Source: an uncultured Rhodocyclaceae bacterium
GTDB lineage: Bacteria > Pseudomonadota > Gammaproteobacteria > Burkholderiales > Rhodocyclaceae
Direction of reading: 5' to 3'
DNA: 9,979 nucleotides
Assembly: GCA_937892345.1 (NCBI GenBank)
Contig: CALAGF010000190.1
Coordinates: 1-9,979, forward strand
Shown here: positions 6,095 to 9,979 of the stretch, one piece after another
Layout of the letters: each line of letters opens with the position of its first letter
Position numbering within the stretch: the stretch's first letter is position 1
The notes under the pieces: generated by a model
What the model saw: only the letters and a program-made list of their open reading frames with translations
Database searches by the model: none
What the model was told of the DNA's origin: nothing
Program-made: the position numbers and the translations under genes

Positions 6095-6364
6095 ATGGAA
6101 ACACTGCACCAGGAACTGAAACTATTCATCATCGAGACAATGAACCTGGAGGATATCGCGCCGGAAGAAATCGACAGCGATGCACCGCTGTTCAGCGATG
6201 AAGGACTGGGACTGGATTCAATCGATGCGCTGGAACTGGTGCTCGGGCTCAAGAAAAAATACGGTGTCACGCTGGAGGCCAGCGATGAAAACAGCCGCCA
6301 GCACCTGCGCTCGGTCAGTACTCTGGCAGCGATGCTGGCAGCCCACGGAAAACCGGGTACCTGA
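6095..6364 (+). CDS. Acyl carrier protein, stand-alone
   Basis: An 89-residue, acidic, four-helix carrier protein. The phosphopantetheine attachment site is GLGLDSIDALEL (38-48), with S42 the residue that would receive the 4'-phosphopantetheine arm. Family helices flank it: LKLFIIETMNLED before, and VLGLKKKYGVTL after. It would shuttle acyl chains as thioesters in the cytoplasm. It differs from housekeeping AcpP, which has the DSLD context and sits beside fabD/fabG/fabF. Here no fatty-acid gene is adjacent. The DSIDALEL form and the start resemble carrier proteins of aryl-polyene-type pathways, but that is an impression and no partner enzyme is present. The ATG at 6095 has a weak ribosome binding site. 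The gene follows the DHH gene by 38 bases. Confidence 0.9.
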   Translation: METLHQELKLFIIETMNLEDIAPEEIDSDAPLFSDEGLGLDSIDALELVLGLKKKYGVTLEASDENSRQHLRSVSTLAAMLAAHGKPGT

Positions 6365-6370
6365 CCCGGT
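6352..6370. repeat. Inverted repeat between convergent acp and crotonase genes
   Basis: ACCGGGT (6352-6358) and ACCCGGT (6364-6370) form a perfect 7-bp stem with a five-base loop. The repeat overlaps the last codons and stop of the carrier protein gene, 23 bases from the end of the convergent crotonase gene. It is placed like a shared terminator, but no T run follows on either strand, so it could instead block 3' exonucleases or be chance. Confidence 0.4.
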
Positions 6371-6393
6371 AGACCGCAGACATCACCACTTTC

Positions 6394-7197
6394 TCAGCGT
6401 CCGACGTACTGTGGTGTCCGTTTCTGCATGAAGGCATCAATGCCCTCGCCAGCATCTTCACTCATCATGTTGCAAGCCATCACCTCACCGGCATAGGTGT
6501 AGGCCTCAGTGAGTCCCATCTCGAGTTGCCGGTAGAACATACCCTTGCCCATGCGGACTGCAATGGCACTCTTGGCCAGGATGGCGCCGGCCAGTTGATC
6601 CACTTCGGCATCTAGCAAGGCCAGCGGCACAACACGATTGATCAAGCCGCGAGAACGCGCTTCCGCCGCATCAATGAATTCTCCGGTCAACAGCATTTCC
6701 AAGGCAGCTTTGCGCCCCAGATTGCGGGCCAAACCCACAGCCGGAGTCGAACAGAACAGGCCGACATTGATGCCGGAAACGGCGAAGCGTGCCACATCGG
6801 CCGCCACCGCCAGATCGCACATCGAAACCAGCTGGCAGCCCGCTGCCGTCGCAATGCCATGCACACGAGCAATCACGGGTTGCGGCATGCGCGTGATGGT
6901 GAGCATCAATTCGCCGCACTGACGAAACAGCGCCTGCATGAATGCCTTGTCGTGATTGGCGCGCATTTCCTTCAGGTCGTGCCCGGCGCAAAAGGCTTTT
7001 CCCGCCCCGGCAATCACCACGACGCGTCGCGTTTCATCTGCGGCAATCGCATCCAGTTCGTTCTGTAGTGCGGTCAACATGGCCTGCGATAAAGAATTGA
7101 ATTGCCCGGGGCGATTCAGGGTCAGCGTCGTCAGGCCATCGGGGCGATCCTCGCGCAGCACCAAGGGTTGGGCATCAACTTGAAGCATGGTGTTCAT
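6394..7197 (-). CDS. Enoyl-CoA hydratase/isomerase-family (crotonase) protein, ECHDC3-like
   Basis: A 267-residue crotonase-fold protein, presumably a cytoplasmic trimer or hexamer acting on acyl-CoA thioesters. The first oxyanion-hole segment is AGKAFCAGHDLKEM (65-78) and the second is HGIATAAGCQLVSMCDLAVA (113-132). In rat mitochondrial hydratase the two catalytic glutamates lie in GGGCEL and QPEILLG. The aligned positions here are Q122 (AAGCQL) and about G142 (VSGINVG), so both acids seem absent. This pattern, with the following STPAVGLAR (150-158), recalls the ECHDC3 subgroup, whose reaction is poorly known; ordinary hydratase activity should not be assumed. The ATG at 7195-7197 has GGAG (7204-7207) six bases upstream. 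A longer frame starting at 7461 is rejected because it runs into the divergent chemoreceptor gene and adds non-family sequence. It converges on the carrier protein gene. Confidence 0.88.
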   Translation of the reverse strand: MNTMLQVDAQPLVLREDRPDGLTTLTLNRPGQFNSLSQAMLTALQNELDAIAADETRRVVVIAGAGKAFCAGHDLKEMRANHDKAFMQALFRQCGELMLTITRMPQPVIARVHGIATAAGCQLVSMCDLAVAADVARFAVSGINVGLFCSTPAVGLARNLGRKAALEMLLTGEFIDAAEARSRGLINRVVPLALLDAEVDQLAGAILAKSAIAVRMGKGMFYRQLEMGLTEAYTYAGEVMACNMMSEDAGEGIDAFMQKRTPQYVGR

Positions 7198-7348
7198 ACT
7201 CGTCTCCTGATTATTGTCACAGCAGATTTTACGGGCGCAGTTCAGTTGCAATCCAGTGAAAGCCGCCAACAAGCTTGTGTATTTCGCCAAGGTCGTGTGG
7301 GCTACAATGCCCGCCGTTCCTTCCCACGCCTTGCTACTGGAGTCATAG

Positions 7349-9025
7349 ATGCTTGCCGGACTGTCCCTTTCGAAGAAACTCACCCTGTTGATTTCCGTCG
7401 CACTGATTGCGTTGATTGCGGTTGCCGCCGAGGGAATATTGAATTTGCGCAGCAATGTCACCTATCTCGACGAAATTTCGAAAGTGCGCCTGCCGTCTGT
7501 ATTGAGTCTGGAAATTGTGAGTAACGGACAAACAGCCATCCGCTCCGAAAACCGCATGGTGGGACTGATGCTCACTCAGGGGATACAGGGCAAGGACCTG
7601 GCACCGGTTCTCGGCAAAAAGAAGGCCCTTTGGCAAAGTATCGACCAAGCTTGGAATACTTACGCATCTTTGCCGCAGACTGCGGAGGAAAGCGTGCTCT
7701 GGAAACGTTTTCAGGAGGAATGGGCTGCCTGGAAGACAGTGGAAGCAGATATCAATCTCCAGATCGAAAAGCTGATCGCCGCCAGCACGGATGAGGCTAG
7801 AGCCCAGGCCAAGGCTGATTTCTTGACTGCAACATACGCAGCAATTCCCCATTTCGATAAATCTGAGGCAACCCTGCGGGAAATTGTCGAACTCAATATT
7901 CGCCTTGCCGCCGATTCAGACAAAATCGCTGATGAAGCCAGTCATAGCAGCATGGCGATGATGACCGGCATTTCGGTTGTGGCCTGTATCGTGCTGAGTT
8001 TGCTGGGCATCGCGATCGCACGCAGTATTTTCAACGCCATTGGCGGAGAGCCTGACATTGCCAAGTCAGTGGTCGAACGCATCGCCTCGGGCGACCTGAC
8101 GCAATCCATGCAGATTCGTGCAGGCGATGCGCACAGCCTGATCGCCAATCAGCAGAAAATGCAAAACAATCTGAAAGACATCGTGCGTGAGATTTCAAGC
8201 TCGGTCGGCAATACCGAACTTGCAGCCGACGGTCTGGCGACTGCCGCACAACAGGTTGCTGCGGCCTCCTCGGATACGGCTGACTCGGCTTCTGCAATGG
8301 CCGCCTCGGTCGAAGAACTGTCGGTCAGCATCGGGCAGGTTTCGGAAAATGCGTCCACCGCGCTGCGTATTGCCGAGCGGACCGGTACCTTGTCGGTCAA
8401 TGGTGGCGAGGTCATCGACCGTGCTGTGGGCGAAATCAACCGTATCGCCGAAACCGTGCGTCAGACTGCCGGGAAAATGGGCGCACTCAGCGACAACTCC
8501 AACCAGATTTCCTCGGTTGTGCAAGTGATCAAGGATGTGGCCGACCAGACTAACCTGCTGGCGCTGAATGCGGCCATCGAAGCGGCGCGTGCCGGCGAAG
8601 CAGGACGCGGCTTTGCCGTGGTTGCCGACGAGGTGCGCAAACTGGCAGAACGCACCACCTCTGCTACCGTCGAAATCGGTAACATGATCGGCCGCATTCA
8701 GTCGGATACCGTCAGCTCGGTCGCCACGATGGAAAGTGCCGTGGCGCAGGTGGATCGCGGCGTCAATCTGGCCAACGAAGCCGGCGCGGCCATCTCGGAA
8801 ATTCGCCAGGGGGTGAATCAGGTGGTCAGTACGGTCAACGACATCGTCAACTCGATTCAGGAGCAAAGCGTGGCCAGCCAGCAAATTGCCCAACAGGTTG
8901 AGCGCGTTGCCCAGGCTTCCGAAGAAAATAACGCTGCGGCGCAGCAGACGGCAGATTCTGCGGGCATCCTGAAAGGACTCGCCGGCCAGCTCAAGCGCAC
9001 CGCCGGTCAGTTCCGCATCAGCTGA
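7349..9025 (+). CDS. Methyl-accepting chemotaxis protein with four-helix-bundle sensor
   Basis: A 558-residue chemoreceptor that signals to CheA/CheW at the inner membrane. TM1 lies at about 10-29 (LTLLISVALIALIAVAA). A periplasmic helical domain of about 170 residues follows, of the 4HB_MCP type, with no recognisable ligand motif. TM2 is at about 205-225 (MTGISVVACIVLSLLGIAIA). A HAMP linker starts near 226 and includes IGGEPDIAKSVVERIASGDL (231-250). The cytoplasmic signalling tip is about 397-436, containing DQTNLLALNAAIEAARAGEA and GRGFAVVADEVRKLAERT, essentially consensus. Ala/Ser/Glu/Gln-rich helices on each side carry possible methylation sites. No C-terminal NWETF-like CheR/CheB tether is present. 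The ATG at 7349 has GGAG (7339-7342) six bases before it. A possible -10 TACAAT lies at 7303-7308 without a good -35. No che genes are in view, so it is an orphan receptor here. Confidence 0.95.
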   Translation: MLAGLSLSKKLTLLISVALIALIAVAAEGILNLRSNVTYLDEISKVRLPSVLSLEIVSNGQTAIRSENRMVGLMLTQGIQGKDLAPVLGKKKALWQSIDQAWNTYASLPQTAEESVLWKRFQEEWAAWKTVEADINLQIEKLIAASTDEARAQAKADFLTATYAAIPHFDKSEATLREIVELNIRLAADSDKIADEASHSSMAMMTGISVVACIVLSLLGIAIARSIFNAIGGEPDIAKSVVERIASGDLTQSMQIRAGDAHSLIANQQKMQNNLKDIVREISSSVGNTELAADGLATAAQQVAAASSDTADSASAMAASVEELSVSIGQVSENASTALRIAERTGTLSVNGGEVIDRAVGEINRIAETVRQTAGKMGALSDNSNQISSVVQVIKDVADQTNLLALNAAIEAARAGEAGRGFAVVADEVRKLAERTTSATVEIGNMIGRIQSDTVSSVATMESAVAQVDRGVNLANEAGAAISEIRQGVNQVVSTVNDIVNSIQEQSVASQQIAQQVERVAQASEENNAAAQQTADSAGILKGLAGQLKRTAGQFRIS

Positions 9026-9041
9026 ACACGGTATCCCGCAA

Positions 9042-9704
9042 ATGTCGGTAACAATCGAGGTTCAATGCTTTGTCGGCAGCATTCGCCCGTTGCCTGAATC
9101 CGGGCGGCCGAGCGGCATTTTCAAGCAGCTGCTGACAGTGCCGGGCGTCATTGGCAGCACGGGGTTCATCGATGATCAGCAAGCCGACCGCCGCGTACAC
9201 GGCGGCCCGGAAAAAGCGATTCATCTCTACCCGGCTAATCACTATCGCCAGTTGGCCGAACGTTTCCCGGAAGCAGCGCCGCAACTCGTAGCCGGCAGTA
9301 TTGGCGAGAACATTTCTGCCGTGGGATTCGATGAAAGCGATGTACGTATCGGCGATATCTGGGCATTGGGCAGCGCCCGCCTCCAGGTTTGCCAGCCGCG
9401 TAATCCGTGCTGGAAAATCGATGAGCGCTACGGGGTCGACGGCATGGCCGCCTATATTGCCGAACACCTCCTCACGGGCTGGTACTGGCGAGTGATTACC
9501 GAAGGCGTTTATCAGCCCGGCGACTGCCTGCACTGCGAGATCGCGGCAGAAGGAGCACCAAGCTTGCGCGAAGCAATGTTGCTGTGGCAGGCACACCGGC
9601 CCGATCTGGTTCGCCTGCAGCAACTGGCCGATACATCGGGGATTTCCAGCCAGTGGCGCGACGAGATCGAGCGGCGTATTGCGATGCTGAAAACGCTGGT
9701 TTGA
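9042..9704 (+). CDS. MOSC domain protein, YiiM type
   Basis: A 220-residue MOSC-domain protein. Motifs include HGGPEKAIHLYPANHY (53-68), GSIGENISAVGF (85-96), IGDIWALGSARLQVCQPR (103-120) and the conserved cysteine C123 in NPCWKID, the residue thought to contact the molybdenum cofactor in this superfamily. C117 is nearby. A YiiM-like helical C-terminus follows (about 172-220). E. coli YiiM has 224 aa and helps detoxify N-hydroxylated bases and related compounds using Mo cofactor; a similar reductase role is inferred. The start at 9042 is 16 bases after the chemoreceptor stop and lacks a clear ribosome binding site, so it may be translated by coupling. Its stop is one base from the stop of the convergent polymerase gene. 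Confidence 0.87.
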   Translation: MSVTIEVQCFVGSIRPLPESGRPSGIFKQLLTVPGVIGSTGFIDDQQADRRVHGGPEKAIHLYPANHYRQLAERFPEAAPQLVAGSIGENISAVGFDESDVRIGDIWALGSARLQVCQPRNPCWKIDERYGVDGMAAYIAEHLLTGWYWRVITEGVYQPGDCLHCEIAAEGAPSLREAMLLWQAHRPDLVRLQQLADTSGISSQWRDEIERRIAMLKTLV

Positions 9705-9705
9705 A

Positions 9706-9979
9706 TCAGTGAAAATCCCGGCTGTGGGTTGCCAGCCGCCCCAGCCAGTGCGACAGATCAACCAGCCGCCCGGCGATCAGGTGAGTTACGCCTTCGGCCT
9801 GCTGCAACTGACCAAAGACCCCCAAGAGCGTCGCGCCAAGTAATTCCCGGCGCTGCCGCTCGACCAGTTCGGGCTTGACGACCACGTTGGTCCAGCCGGT
9901 TTCGTCCTCCAGCGTGACGAACATGGTGCCCTTGGCGGTGCCGGGGCGCTGGCGCACGGTGACGATGCCGCAGGCGCGC
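9706..9979 (-). CDS. dnaE2: Error-prone DNA polymerase DnaE2/ImuC, C-terminal fragment (runs off right edge)
   Basis: Ninety residues are visible, open to the window edge. They read CGIVTVRQRPGTAKGTMFVT, then LEDETGWTNVVVKPEL, GVTHLIAGRLVDLSHWLG and the terminal SRDFH. This is the OB-fold region and tail of the DnaE2 subgroup of C-family polymerases; the SRDFH ending and 'GTMFVTLEDETG' are characteristic. Family knowledge: DnaE2 works with ImuA/ImuB in SOS-induced mutagenic lesion bypass. Those partners, if present, would lie upstream, beyond the right edge. A GTG at 9955-9957 is internal, not a start, since family sequence continues upstream of it. The main alternative is replicative DnaE1, which ends differently. 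Confidence 0.85.
   Translation of the reverse strand, partial: RACGIVTVRQRPGTAKGTMFVTLEDETGWTNVVVKPELVERQRRELLGATLLGVFGQLQQAEGVTHLIAGRLVDLSHWLGRLATHSRDFH

Noticed and set aside
7198..7461. N-terminal extension of the crotonase gene to an upstream start, giving 355 aa
   Set aside because: The extra 88 residues are not crotonase-like, overlap the divergent chemoreceptor gene and its leader, and the ATG at 7195-7197 has a proper GGAG.
8195..8893. Long open frame antisense to the chemoreceptor
   Set aside because: It lies wholly over the well-supported MCP signalling domain and its length is explained by the repetitive, GC-rich codon use of that gene; no family resemblance.
9018..9761. Minus-strand 247-aa open frame over the MOSC gene
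   Set aside because: It is a shadow of the MOSC coding sequence and extends into the end of dnaE2; no recognisable protein.
1..9979. CRISPR arrays, insertion sequences, integrase or attachment sites next to the tRNA
   Set aside because: No regularly spaced repeats, transposase or integrase sequence, or duplicated tRNA 3' end was seen, so the tRNA gene shows no sign of element insertion.

Overview
This window joins DNA from two unrelated bacterial groups. From about 1290 to the end, the GC-rich sequence looks betaproteobacterial, probably Rhodocyclales and Dechloromonas/Azonexus-like. The basis is protein resemblance, the thrS-infC-rpmI-rplT gene order, a slyX gene and a four-helix-bundle chemoreceptor. 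Positions 1 to about 1285 are AT-rich and encode proteins typical of Bacteroidetes/Flavobacteria: an ABC exporter and the C-terminal part of a phosphoglucomutase/phosphomannomutase. The two parts meet inside one open frame (848-1630), where ribosomal protein L20 runs without a stop into the mutase. The simplest reading is a chimeric contig (assembly misjoin or amplification chimera), not a natural fusion. Genes left of about 1290 should not be credited to the same organism as the rest.

Layout. Minus strand, 1-843: N-terminal half of an ABC exporter, cut by the window edge. Minus strand, 848 to about 1285: mutase C-terminus. Minus strand, 1286-4395: the translation operon thrS, infC (173 aa, apparently starting at a rare AUC codon), rpmI and rplT. 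Upstream of thrS lie a strong hairpin terminator (4425-4454) and a tRNA-Val(GAC) gene (4538-4614), which has a near-ideal sigma-70 promoter (4627-4654).

Plus strand, from 4713: a small single-span membrane protein overlapping slyX, then a DHH-family phosphoesterase two bases after slyX, then a stand-alone acyl carrier protein. A crotonase-fold protein (6394-7197, minus strand) converges on the carrier protein gene. It is divergent from a methyl-accepting chemotaxis protein (7349-9025, plus), which is followed 16 bases later by a YiiM-type MOSC protein. The MOSC gene converges, with one base between stops, on the C-terminal end of an error-prone DNA polymerase (DnaE2/ImuC) that runs off the right edge.

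Most of the window is ordinary housekeeping sequence. I found no CRISPR array, insertion sequence, phage module or clear new multi-gene system. The points most worth checking are the L20/mutase junction, the AUC start of infC, the overlapping small membrane ORF, the solo carrier protein, and the crotonase paralogue without the usual catalytic glutamates.
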